The translations under genes and the position numbers were made by a program. The notes beneath the pieces were generated by a model, which did not search any database, had not been told where the DNA came from, and was given only the letters and a program-made list of their open reading frames with translations. A stretch of DNA of 64,000 nucleotides, taken from the NCBI GenBank assembly GCA_905116865.2, contig CAJHNH020002575.1, positions 1 to 64,000 on the forward strand. The letters run 5' to 3'. Below, in pieces: positions 1 through 10,700 of the stretch. This DNA comes from Candidula unifasciata (lineage: Eukaryota; Mollusca; Gastropoda; Stylommatophora; Geomitridae). The stretch's first letter is position 1. The number at the start of each line of letters is the position of its first letter.

Positions 1-2
1 AG

Positions 3-452
3 TGGATACCTTCCCATTGTGGAGTTCCCGGAAACGAAAAAGCTGATAAACTAGCTAAGGAAGGTGCAACTGAAGAACAACCTGACATACCAGTCTCTTA
101 TCAACAGAAGAAGAGAATGATCAAATCAATCAGAATGCCACCGAAACTGGCACAAGATGATTACCATATTATGGACAGACCAGAGCAAGTTATTATCCTT
201 CGCCTTAGAACAGGGCACAATAGACTTCGCTCCCACATGTACAACAAATTTAAGATTGGCCAATCGGCCATGTGTACTTGTGGACTGGCACCTGAAACAA
301 CAGATCACATCCTTCAAGACTGTCCCATATTCAACGCTTTCAGGCAAAACATTTGGCCAAAAGAGACACTTGTGGAAGTCAAACTTTACGGGTCGCTTAG
401 TGAATTACAAAAGACAGTGAAATTCATACAACAGACGGCTTTGCAGATATAG
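3..452 (+). CDS. LINE A: non-LTR retrotransposon ORF2 3' end (RNase H plus C-terminal zinc-knuckle-like motif), cut by window edge
   Basis: The frame is open from the window edge to a stop at 450-452 (149 codons), so the true start lies outside. The first residues read IPSHCGVPGNEKADKLAKEG, which is the end of an RNase H domain with its conserved His and last acidic residue (HxGVxGNExAD). It is followed by LRLRTGHNRLRSHM and then CTCG...TTDHILQDCP, the Cys/His motif common at the C-terminus of RNase H-bearing non-LTR retrotransposons. After the stop, the 3' UTR ends in GCGAACGAAAGAAGAAGAAG, a GAA-type simple tail. Truncated 3' ends of the same element lie near 12600-12690 and 34140-34282. No frameshift is visible in this part, so the copy may be young. 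Clade not assigned. Confidence 0.85.
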   Translation, partial: WIPSHCGVPGNEKADKLAKEGATEEQPDIPVSYQQKKRMIKSIRMPPKLAQDDYHIMDRPEQVIILRLRTGHNRLRSHMYNKFKIGQSAMCTCGLAPETTDHILQDCPIFNAFRQNIWPKETLVEVKLYGSLSELQKTVKFIQQTALQI

Positions 453-490
453 ACAATTTATTTCATGCGAACGAAAGAAGAAGAAGAATG
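453..490 (+). repeat. 3' tail of LINE A with (GAA)n
   Basis: A short tract after the LINE A stop ends in repeated GAA. The same tail closes the copies at 12640-12690 and 34240-34282, which defines the element's 3' terminus. Confidence 0.7.
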
Positions 491-1929
491 CCAGATTTGC
501 GTAGCCTTTACGGGAGCTCTGTTTGTAATTTCTTTCGAGGATAAATGGAGATTTGACCTGTTGGGGTGTTCAAACTTCCAGGTATGAGCCCAAAAGAAAA
601 TTGAGGGGAAAAGTGGGACGGGTGAGGGGGGGGGGGGATGGCACAGACGTATGACAGAATAATATAGTTCCTTACTCGCCCAGATATTAGAGTATATTAG
701 CGTGTTTTTATCGAGTTGGGAAAAATTTCTCTCTGAATTGTATTGACTGACTGACTGACTTTCTACCCCACCAGGACATCACACAAGCGATAAACACCGG
801 ATGACACAAAGTGCCACCATGCGGATGAGGATCACCGTGGAGAGGTCCCAGAAACCGCGTTCAGACATTTGGACATATTTATGGCCTGCCTATATTGCGG
901 CCCCTGGCAGAAGCCAGGGTGGGGCTTCAAATAACAATAAATTTCGTCCTAAAAAGGACGAAGCTAGATACTTCAATCACATTTCGTCCTGAAATGGACG
1001 GTAGGGAATAGGAATATTAAGGAGAGTTGTATTTGTTAGACTTTTGTAGCTTGTGTTCTACAACTGAAGACACTTGCTTGTTTCGTGGTAGTAATAAATA
1101 AAAATGTTTACTGGGAATGGCGGCAGAAACAGAGAGATAAATTTATCACCTGCTCGTGTTATAATGTGTATTTTTTCCCTTTAAATATTAATATTTGTGA
1201 AGCAAGTCACACATAAAATATTAGTGTAATAAAAATTTGAAATAATAATAATAATAATAAGACTGAGTGTCGGGTTAACAGTGTGGTGCACCTCCAATCC
1301 GAAGACAAGAGGTACAGATCATCAGCTTTCGGCTCTGTTGATAAAGTTTCGATTTACCCACACTGCCACGGCTCAGCCCGTCAGAAAATAGTGTTATAAG
1401 CTTCTTATAACTTTTGCACGTAGACTGCAGTCTGGTAACATTAAATCTATTTTTGAAAAACTACTGGGTTACTAATAATAAAACCAGTGAGGGACATAAT
1501 AATTTTATTTACCATAACAATCCAGCAACATTTGTGTCCCTTAATTTATATTTCTGTTACACTGTAAATTGACATGCCAAACACAAGGAGAAAATGCTGT
1601 TGTGTAGTGGCTGGGCGCTCACGCGAGCGGGCTAAAAGGTCTTGGAATCAAACAGTATACAGTTGAATTTGTTACTTCAGGCATAACCTGTTCTCCTAGG
1701 TCAGCCCAACTTTTAATAGATACCAAATAAAATTATGGGAAATAAAGGCTACATCGCTCATCGAGTGCCGTTTGATCTATAATAATAGCAAAAGTCTAGC
1801 AAAATATGATCTATATGTTAATAAGATACAAATGGTCCTTTGCTTTTAACTTTACTTACTAAACATACGTAATCCTCAATTGTGCTAGTTACGTGCGAGA
1901 CGGTGAATGCGAGTCTTCTGTGTTACAAC
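491..1929. other. No gene seen; AT-rich with simple repeats and one low-copy repeat
   Basis: I see no coding signal. The stretch holds a (TGAC)n run near 746-760, an (ATA)n run near 1240-1260 and a G run near 627-638. About 790-935 resembles about 40175-40312 on the same strand (both contain GATGAGGATCACCG and end near GGGTGGGGCTT), so this is a dispersed repeat of unknown class. Confidence 0.5.
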
Positions 1930-2214
1930 TAGGGCTGTACCGAATATTCGCTTCGGGGCCGAATAGGGGCCTTATAACTATTCGGTAATCTACCGAATAG
2001 TTGCGGTCGGGCCGAATACGAATAGTGGTTACCTTACACCCGTTTCTGGACTGGTTGAAAATGAACATATCAAGATTTCCCACCTTGGTTCATACTGTCA
2101 GGCGTTACTTTGTGCACCACCTACGAGCGTACCAAGTGAACGTCTGTTTAGTACAGCTGGAAATACCTTCAGTGAGACAAGAAGCTGCCCTAATGCTGAC
2201 AACATGGAACGATT

Positions 2215-2221
2215 GTGTGTG

Positions 2222-2252
<31 letters not shown>

Positions 2253-2257
2253 TTTTA
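2215..2257 (+). repeat. (GT)n followed by a T run
   Basis: Simple dinucleotide repeat plus poly-T at the left edge of the nested LINE fragment. Confidence 0.9.
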
Positions 2258-2261
2258 AAGC

Positions 2262-2722
2262 TAATGCTTTCTTGCTTGCTACATACATCCAGTTTTAACA
2301 TATGGCTGTGAGTCCTGGACAATCGGTAGTCAGGCCAAACAATTTCTTGAGGCCTCAGAGATGTGGTATTACAGAACAATGCTTAAAATACCTTGGACAG
2401 CCCAAAAAAAAAAAAAAAAAAAAAAGCAACCAAGAGGTTTTGAAAGAGGCGGGAGCCCGAAGACAACTAATTACAGACATCAAAAGAAGACAGACATCAT
2501 GTTTCGGCCATGTTATTAGATGAGGGAAAATGGAATATGTGGTGACCACTGGAAAGATCTGTGGAAGGAGGGATAGAGGAAGACAACGAGAGAAGATTCT
2601 TGACAGTCTTGTTGCATGGCATGGAGGTGTGTCAGCACACGAACTAATACATGCTGCAGGAGATCGCAGATTGTGGCAAGGCATAATCGCCCATGCCAGT
2701 CGGCAAAGCATCTGATGATGAT
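2262..2722 (+). mobile_element. LINE C 3' fragment nested inside the hAT element
   Basis: The translation contains LTYGCESWTIGSQAKQF, then KRRQTSCFGHVIR, VTTGKICGRRDRGRQREKI and LVAWHG. These are hallmarks of the region after the reverse transcriptase in a widespread class of animal endonuclease/RT retrotransposons. The frame is broken by an A run at 2403-2426 and a stop. The fragment ends in a (GAT)n tail just before hAT sequence resumes. Confidence 0.8.
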
Positions 2723-3179
2723 GATTCACTATTCGTATTCGGCCGAATAATTGGTCGTACTATTCGTATTCGGCCGAATAGTGAAAATCACTATTCGGTA
2801 CAGCTCTAGTTACAACTAGAGGCCATAAATTGATGCGTGACAAGCTAAGATGTTGTAAGGGCCCTCTGGAAATTAGTCTCTTGCATGAAGCCCCAAACAG
2901 AGCTCAGGGTCACAGGCTGAAAAGAGGAAGGTCTTGGATGACGCAAGCTGAAGATACAAATGGACATGTGTGTTGGATTGCTAAAATTGGGCGATGAGAA
3001 GAGTGGGTCAGAATTCCTAGCAAAAGTCAGACTTGTGTAGAGTTCTGAACACAAGAGGCCATGAGTGCAGGGACTGATCAGGGAGCGCTGCAAAATCAGA
3101 AGTTCGACAAATGATTTATCAGGTACTGTGTCTGAGATGCAGACAAATGTCATGAGGGTTCTTAACAAAAGTCAGGGGA

Positions 3180-3770
3180 TGTTGCTTAGTGCAACAAAGC
3201 CTGACATATGACGCCAAAATATCTAGTTTGAGAATGGAGGGGAAGGCAGTCACTGCAGCCATATGCTGGCTAGAGAATCAGCTGTACACACATGTCGTAA
3301 TTGTAACCGAATCAGAGAGCATGTTGAGAAAGGTGGAGACAGGTATTCTCCGTGAAAAATCGCCTCAGAGGTCCAGCATAGTAAGCGTCTTTTGAACATT
3401 TTCCACAGGATATGCCGGTGTATTGAGAAATGAACAAGCAAATAGACCAGCTGGTTCTGCACAACTTGGGGATGAATTAATGCATGACAAGCTAAATGTT
3501 GTAAGGAAAGTTTGGGAGGTGGGGGGGGGGCGGGCAAGTAAACAGTGGAAAGCACAGATGGATCATTGTGGTCTGATGATAATGGTATTGCGAGGATTGA
3601 CCAGGGGATCTGGTTGACGATCTGAACTCAATGGAAAGGTTAGAAGAATATACAATCAGACTGCTAGTGGTACCACTGAAATTGGAGCTCTGCACTTGCT
3701 GCTGAAGATGAGGACGGAGCGCTTATGGGAATGTCCAGAGTGCTGTGATGTCGATTCTTAATTAAACATT
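3180..3770 (+). mobile_element. LINE B 3' end: RNase H domain and C-terminal tail
   Basis: The reading frames give SLRMEGKAVTAAICWLE and VIVTESESMLRKVETG, the body of an RNase H domain (the usual Asp of VTDSES is Glu here). Next come GVLRNEQANRPAGSAQLG and, after a G run, GSG and ERLWECPECC...DS-like sequence. The terminus reads TGTGATGTCGATTCTTAATT. Frames change twice, so the copy is dead. At least nine other 3' ends of this family occur in the window. Confidence 0.8.
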
Positions 3771-3787
3771 AAACACACACACTCACA

Positions 3788-3796
3788 CACATTATA

Positions 3797-3858
<62 letters not shown>

Positions 3859-3920
3859 GCGACCAAACTCTGACGAGTCCAAGTCACACAAATCGAGTCT
3901 TGAGCTGATCTCTCTTACTC

Positions 3921-3992
<72 letters not shown>
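3788..3992. repeat. Compound microsatellites (CA)n, (TA)n, C run, (CT)n, (TA)n
   Basis: Two long TA tracts (about 3795-3856 and 3959-3992) bracket about 65 bp of non-repetitive sequence, a C run and a CT tract. Open frames across them are artefacts. Confidence 0.95.
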
Positions 3993-3995
<3 letters not shown>

Positions 3996-4268
3996 GCGGC
4001 ATCTGTGGCTTAGGCATTGCGAGTCGGACTAGTAATTCCAACGTACCGCGATCTAAACCCACTGCTGGCTGCCTGGGTTTCAATCCTGGAATGGGGCCCC
4101 GCAGGTTGACCCAGCCTAAAATGGGTAACAGAGTTGATGTCCTGGGGAAGTAATGTGAAATACTGATCAAATGACCCACCTAGTGCCGATTGGTCTGTAA
4201 AAAATGTGGGTTCTCTACCCATATGCCCGATGCGCCTAAAGGCGTGAAAATAGATCTTTACTTTTTAT
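3996..4268 (+). mobile_element. Mosaic tRNA-headed SINE (family A')
   Basis: It begins GGCATCTGTGGCTTAGGC..., a tRNA-like head with a box-B-like GATCTAAACCC. It continues into the core shared with SINE family A (GGTTGACCCAGCCTAAAATG, then CCGATTGGTCTGTAAAA, CATATGCCCGATGCGCC, AAAGGCGTGAAAA). It ends in the family's ATCTTTACTTTTT tail. Sister copies lie at 54766-55045 and, 5'-truncated, at 35225-35455. Confidence 0.85.
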
Positions 4269-4329
4269 GTTACTCTACTTGGTGTTTTGTCGAAAGCTGC
4301 TTGAAACACAGCTGACTATCGTCATCAGT

Positions 4330-4520
4330 CCGTGTACCTTCGACGTCTTGGTACTACTATTTCTTCGCGGCAATTTAGCATTGCTTCAGCACCGACTTTA
4401 TTCCTTATTTTATCTTTTCTGATCACTCCTGCAGTCTTTCTCAGACACATTCCCATGGTTACTAATTTTTCTTGTCTTGTTTGTTGTGAGTCTGACCCAA
4501 GTAGCCTACACCGTGCGCTA
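4330..4520 (-). mobile_element. LINE C-type fragment
   Basis: The reverse strand translates to VTMGMCLRKTAGVIRKDKIR. This matches the RRAAGVSRKDRIRN-type block in the copy at 30837-31109 and the tract at 32200-32350. Short and truncated at both ends. Confidence 0.65.
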
Positions 4521-4712
4521 CCATAAAAGTAACGAAACTATTAATATTTAATTTCCACGAGCCACAAGTAAACGAAACAAAGTTACCGTACTTTTTGTTT
4601 TCTGCAATTCAAGTTCTCTTTATGTAAGGTGCAGTGTTTACATTATAGTTGGCATTTCTGAGAACAGTTTGCTACTGAGTGTATTTGGTCTAGTAAATAG
4701 TTTCGTTTTCAT

Positions 4713-7700
4713 ATGCTTACAACCAGCAGGGATGTTGAAGTGAATATGGCAGCAGCAACAACACGATTTATTGGCAGCTTATCACCACTAAGGTTAACGA
4801 AGCCTCTGTTGAGTCTCAGCGCCATCAATAGCAATTATCATCGTTTGTATTCTTCGAAGAGAAAGATACAGGTAAGGTCACGATCTGACCGGTGACTCTT
4901 ATTAATATTTTTTGGTTATATAATATATTCACTACTTTAGTTTAAAATAACTACTGTGTACGAGCAAGGAGATCGGAATTAGAATTTTGAGAATTCATCT
5001 TCCCTGTAGAAACACACAGGTGTGAGTCGTGGACTATACACTATATCCCAGTCCCTATGAAAGAGAATAGGGGCTTTTGAGCTGAAATGCTATAGAAAGA
5101 TTTTCAGATAATCTTGGACAAAGAAGAAGAGAAATACTGTCCTGACATCTTCAAGATGATCTTGAATGATCTGAACATTAACTAGATTGGCTAATAAACA
5201 GCATCCTATCTCGGAAACTAACAATTTTGGTCATCATATCAAGCACCACAACAAATTGGAAAAAATAATAGCAGAGGGCATGTTACCAGGAAGGAGAGGC
5301 AGGGGCCGACCAACACGAAGATGGTCACATGATATAAGTGACTCCTTTAGTATGACAGTACATGAGGTGGGAGAGCTGGTGAGAGACTGAGTTTCTTTCA
5401 GGCAGACCATGATGAGATGACGTTCTGCAAAGGACCTGCTACATGATCATGATGAGGATGTAGAATTGTAGAATTATAATTAATAACATCATACTATAAG
5501 TATTATATTGTATATAATGATTAAATTTGTGTGTGGGGGGGGGGGGGGGGACTACCATATAACTTGTTATATAATGGAATATGACAGATCATGGATAATC
5601 CTATTTGACCCAGTAACATTTTGAGTTGCAGTGGCAAAAATATGTATTGTATTTAATGACTATTTTTTTTTTTTAAATCTCCCGGTAAACGAATGCCACA
5701 TAAAATTGGGTCTGTTAGTGAAAACATACAAATATTACAGCTATGCTGTAAACACGAATAATGCAGTGAGTTACATCACTCAGATGGACAATTAAAAAAA
5801 AGAGGAAATAAAAATTTTTGCTACCATTATAAAAGTCATGCCACTGATACTGTGTTCATAGGGGCTCAAGTTTCTTATTTAGCAGCTGCTGTGATATTTT
5901 CTGGAATCGAAAGACTTAAAGAACCTGAATTAAATCATTGTTGATTTTTTGTTAATTAGGTTGGAGATACACTTCCTGATGTGAACTTGTATGAGGGAAG
6001 TCCAGATAATCCAATACTTGCGAGCGAGCTGTACAAGGGAAAGAAGGGTGTACTGTTTGCAGTGCTTGGAGCATTCACCCCAGGATGTACAAATGTGAGA
6101 TGGTACAAACAGAGGGATAGTTTACTCATCTGACAATTTTTGTTGTTCTTTATGTTTTTTAAAGTAGAATTGGGAGCTGTGGTAGTGTAGTGGCTAGACA
6201 CTTGTTTGTCAGCCCGAAGATCTTTGGCTTCCCTGATCAAACCAGTCTAAAATGGGTACCTGAAAAATATGAGAATTACAGGTGACTCAAGTGACTGGAA
6301 TTATGTTTACCACAAGACCCATGGAGTGTTGACTTGTTTGGTACCATATGTCATAAGTACTGCTGGCAGGAAAATGGTACTTTACTTTCATTTTGCTTGT
6401 AACATAATACCTCTTCTTCTTCTTTTTCACCAGCTGTAAGCTGCAGCAGAAAGTCCTGGCTGTTCATATATTTGAATTTTGACTGTGTGCCAGGGCCTGA
6501 GTTTTGTGTGTACATCTATTGTGCTGACTTATTTATGTGTAGTTGATTATTCCTTGCCACTCGGGCAGATGCACTCCAACTTTGAAGGAAGCTCCCAATT
6601 ATTTGACTCTTATGACATTATTTGTTGGTTAGGCAGTCGGTATATTCTTGTTTTCCCCACAATAGAGCCCTGAAACCCACACAGGGATAACAATTGAAAA
6701 GGACAAGTTATTACTCCCTGTGTTTCTCTTATCACTTGTTTCAAATATTCATGTAAAAGTAAAGGACCATTTTCTACTCCTTAGGCGCATTGGGCATATT
6801 GTGTTTGACATATATTTTATGGATCACTGAGCACTCGATGAGTGATGTGGCCAGCTAGCTTTACTTCCCGGGACTGTTCCTGATAGCCATTTTAGGCTAG
6901 ATCATCCTGGAAGCCAAGGTTGGTTAAGAAACCCACAACCTTGAGGCCTGCAGGCAAGTGTCTAACATTATCCCACGGTAGCATTTCAGTCTCAGCTGTG
7001 ACCATGTAAAATCTGTTGCTAGATAAAGTAAAATAAATTTCATGATCTGCTTGGAATTAGATGGTCAATTTGAACTTGTCTTTTTGTTGCTTTCCACAGA
7101 CTCACATACCAGACTACCTGTCTTTGTATGAGAAATTCAAGGTAAAAACAATTGAAATATTTTAATATCATAGTTTTAGTTCTTTTACTTTTCAAAATTA
7201 TGATATTGAAAGTATCTAATTATGTTTTATTCTAAAGAGCTACATCATAGTTTCAATTTAAGTCATGGATAAAATCATTTATATACATACTTACTTCTCG
7301 GTATTATTATTTATTAAGGCAAAATAAATACTGCAGTTGAAGGGATAGATTCACATTAAAAACTAGAAACATCTGAAGTTTGTGAGGGCCCCAAGGATTC
7401 TTAAATTATATTCACCTAGTAAATATTTAGATTTTTTTTTGTTATTGCTGTTTTTGTTTGTTCTTGGGGAGGGTTAAAACTCCTAGAGTGGCAGAAACAA
7501 ATGGTCCTGTCTCTGCTAAGGATTAAGCCTCCATCTCGACAGGCTAGCACTCTATCCTTCATGCCATGGTGCCATTAGAATTAGAACTCTTCGCTTGCTG
7601 CTTAAGATGGGGATGGAGCGCTTTTGGGAGTGCCCTGAGTGCTGTGATGCAGATTTTTTATTCAACATTCCTTTATGCCGCTGCAAAATGCTTTAAAAAC

Positions 7701-10700
7701 CACACCATAGAACACCAGGCATACCCATAGATGTTCCGTCTCCTGCAAGTTTTTTATTGTGTAGATGCTAACTTCCCTTAGCATACTAATTATATACTTG
7801 TCGTTTTTCACACCCCCCCCCCCCTTTTTTTTTTTTTTTTGCGGGACTCGTTCACACATTCTTGTACATTTTATTTCATCTAACCTCATATTTTCTCTCT
7901 AATTCATTCATTTATAGTTTTCAGATTATCTCCTTTGTTCAATGTGAGTGTTCCCGTAGCTATCACTTTTGTGGCCAGAAAATTCACTCTTTTATTCCCT
8001 TGCACTCCTGCAAGTCCTGGACAGTATATCCACATGTGTCCCTGTAATGTAGACATGCTGGTGCTTTGTATCCACTCGCACTACATTTGTCTGTTTTGAA
8101 CCTTCCGCCGTACTGACTGAAAATCAGTCACTGCAATTCCTCTGGTAACTATACATTTGTTAAAATATAAATGCTGGTGTGTTGGGAAATGAGCAGGCAG
8201 ATAGACTGGCTGGTTCTGCATCACTTGGTGGTGAACTGATGTATGACAAGCTGGATGTTGTGAGGGCCTTTTGGGAGCGACTGAACAGTGCCGAGGAACA
8301 GAAAGATCATTACGGTCTGAGGAGAATGGCACTGGGATGAGTTACAAGGGGATCTGGCTGACGCTCAACACTCAGGGGAAAGGTGAGACGGATATACAAT
8401 CAGACAGTTACTGGTACCATCAGAATTGTAACTATTCGCTTGCTGCTGAAGATGAGGACGGATCGCTTATGGGGGTGTACCGAGTGCTGTGATGTGGATT
8501 CCTTATTCAACATTTAATGTTGAAACATTATTTTATTTTATGTTTAATGCTGTGTTGTATGTATTATTACGTATATGGAATCACACTTGTATATTTGTAC
8601 ATCTTAGGAAGAAGGCTACATGATATCGTGTGTTTCTGTGAATGATCCCTATGTGATGAAAGCTTGGGGCATTAGCACGAATGCTGCTGGAAAGGTAATA
8701 CAGTGTCTTGAGGTGTTGTCAGTTACTGAGAGATGTATGTGCGTTTTAACAAAATTGTGCTATCTAATGTTGTCAGTTACTGTGAGATGTATGTGTGTTT
8801 TAACAAAATTGTACCATCTAATGTTGTCTAGTTACTATGAGATTTATGTGTGTTTTAGCAAAATTGTGCCATCTAATATTTTCAAGCTACTGTGGGATGT
8901 ATGCCTGTTTTAACAAAATTGTGCCATCTGATGTTTTCAAGTTACTGTGGGATGTATGCCTGTGTTAACAAAATTGTGCCATCTATCTAATGTTTTCAAG
9001 TTACTGTGGGATGTATGCCTGTGTTAACAAAATTGTGCCATCTATCTAATGTTTTCAAGTTACTGTGGGATGTATGCCTGTTTTAACAAAATTGTGCCAT
9101 CTAACAATATTGTCAGTTACTGTGAGATGCATGTGTGTTCTTAAAAAAAAAATTGTGCCATCTACACATTTGAGGTTAGCTGCAGTGTATCTGCTTATAA
9201 CTATGCGAGTATTATCGTAATCTTTCCATGGTGTGACTCTCGTACCGATGTTTAAAAGCTAGAAAACAATCTGTTTATAAACCGCCGACTGCGGGACTCG
9301 AACCCTGCTAAATATGGAGGATTGGATTGTGAAAATATTTCTGTAACCTTCAAGCCACAGAGTCATACATGTATATAAGTAAAAGTAAAAAGGACCCCGT
9401 TTGCACGCCTTTTGGGCATGTAGGGCTAGACTTTTATTTTATAGATGAATTGGCACTCGGTGGGTGATATGATCAGCATCACTTTGGCCACTTTTACTTC
9501 CCAGGACTATACCTGGTACCCGTTTAAGAGTGGGTTGATCTGGGAGCCAAAATATTTTTTTAAGTCCAGCTCTGTTTAGATTTGAACCTATGACCTTCTG
9601 ATCCTTAGGCAAATGTCTAGTCACTACACCATGGTGGCTGCCGTACATGTATAAACTAACCACAATTTATTTTGTTAATATGTCTTATTTTTATCTCTTG
9701 CTTTGTAATTTTTTAATTTTTTTTTTTTTTTTTTTTACTTTGTCTGCATTTTCAACTTTTTCTTTCTTCTATTCCAGTGTTTCTTCTTCATTCACTGGCT
9801 GTAAACTTCAGCGGAAAATCCTGGTTGTTCATCCATTTGGACTTTGGCTTTGTGCCAGTGCCTGAGTTTTACATGTACATCCATTTTACTGACTTGTTTT
9901 TGTGTAGCTGGTTGTTTTTTGCCACTCGGGCAGATGTACTCCCACTTCAAAGGAAGTACCCAATTAGTCGACTCCTACGACATGCTTGTTGGAGAGGCAG
10001 CGGGTCTATTCTAGTTTTTCCCCACAATGGGGGCCCTGGAACCCACACTGGGATGATGTTTAAAATCTAAGTATTTTTTTAATATATTGTTTTCTCACTT
10101 GTAGATTCGAATGTTGGCTGACCCCCGTGGAGAATTCACTAAAGCCCTAGGCATGGAAATTGACTGCAAACAAGTCCTAGGGGGCATTCGCTCACAGAAG
10201 TAAGACACAATTGTGTAGTGCAAAAGCAGTTGAATTGTCATCATCATCCACCTCAGCCATTAATATATTATACAGTATTTATCTTCTGCAATAATTTCAA
10301 TATCATGGATGGAATCCAATCCAACTCCTTTGGCAACTCATTAACTGCCACACTTTAAAGCATACTGCACATGATTATTTCATCTTTATTTTTAAATCAG
10401 TGGCATATCTATAATTTCAACTGTTTCATTTCAAATCACATGAATAACAGGGGTACTGGTGTCTGGGATTCTTCTTTTGTTATTTGTTGATAAAGACTCA
10501 TCAACATGCTTGATTTTTTTCTGTGCAAGTTTTCCTTTCTGCCTTGTTAAAATTCCTAGTTTATACTTGTTTTTAGTGAATTTATTTGTGTTAATTACTG
10601 GCGCCACACATGGTTACTTTTGAACTAATACATTAATACCACAAATATGTTGAGAGTCAGCTCTGAATGGGTAGACATCATTTTGAGGTTGAACTGTATC

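Larger units (their letters stand above)
1930..2808 (+). mobile_element. hAT DNA transposon, decayed, with perfect 8 bp target duplication
   Basis: The ends are inverted repeats, TAGGGCTGTACCGAATA at the left and the complement of TAGAGCTGTACCGAATA at the right. They are flanked by identical GTTACAAC at 1922-1929 and 2809-2816, the 8 bp duplication expected of hAT elements. Subterminal palindromic TATTCGGCCGAATA-type motifs recur. Inside, about 2055-2210 encodes the hAT C-terminal dimerisation region: SRFPTLVHTVRRY, then in another frame PPTSVPSERLFSTAGNTFSE. This shows at least one frameshift. The rest of the transposase is missing, and a LINE fragment is nested at about 2262-2722. Confidence 0.88.

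Noticed and set aside
3769..4179. 136-codon minus-strand frame with Tyr-Ile and Arg-Glu runs
   Set aside because: Produced by TA and CT microsatellites and then a SINE.
7101..7141. Merging the 42 nt PRDX5 exon with a neighbour
   Set aside because: Clear TTTCCACAG acceptor and AAGGTAAAA donor flank it, and the phase closes on both sides. It is a genuine small exon.
9285..9368. Candidate tRNA genes at this and similar sites (31672, 38318, 42897)
   Set aside because: Box A and box B are present, but the acceptor stem does not pair and each is followed by a SINE body, so they are SINE heads.
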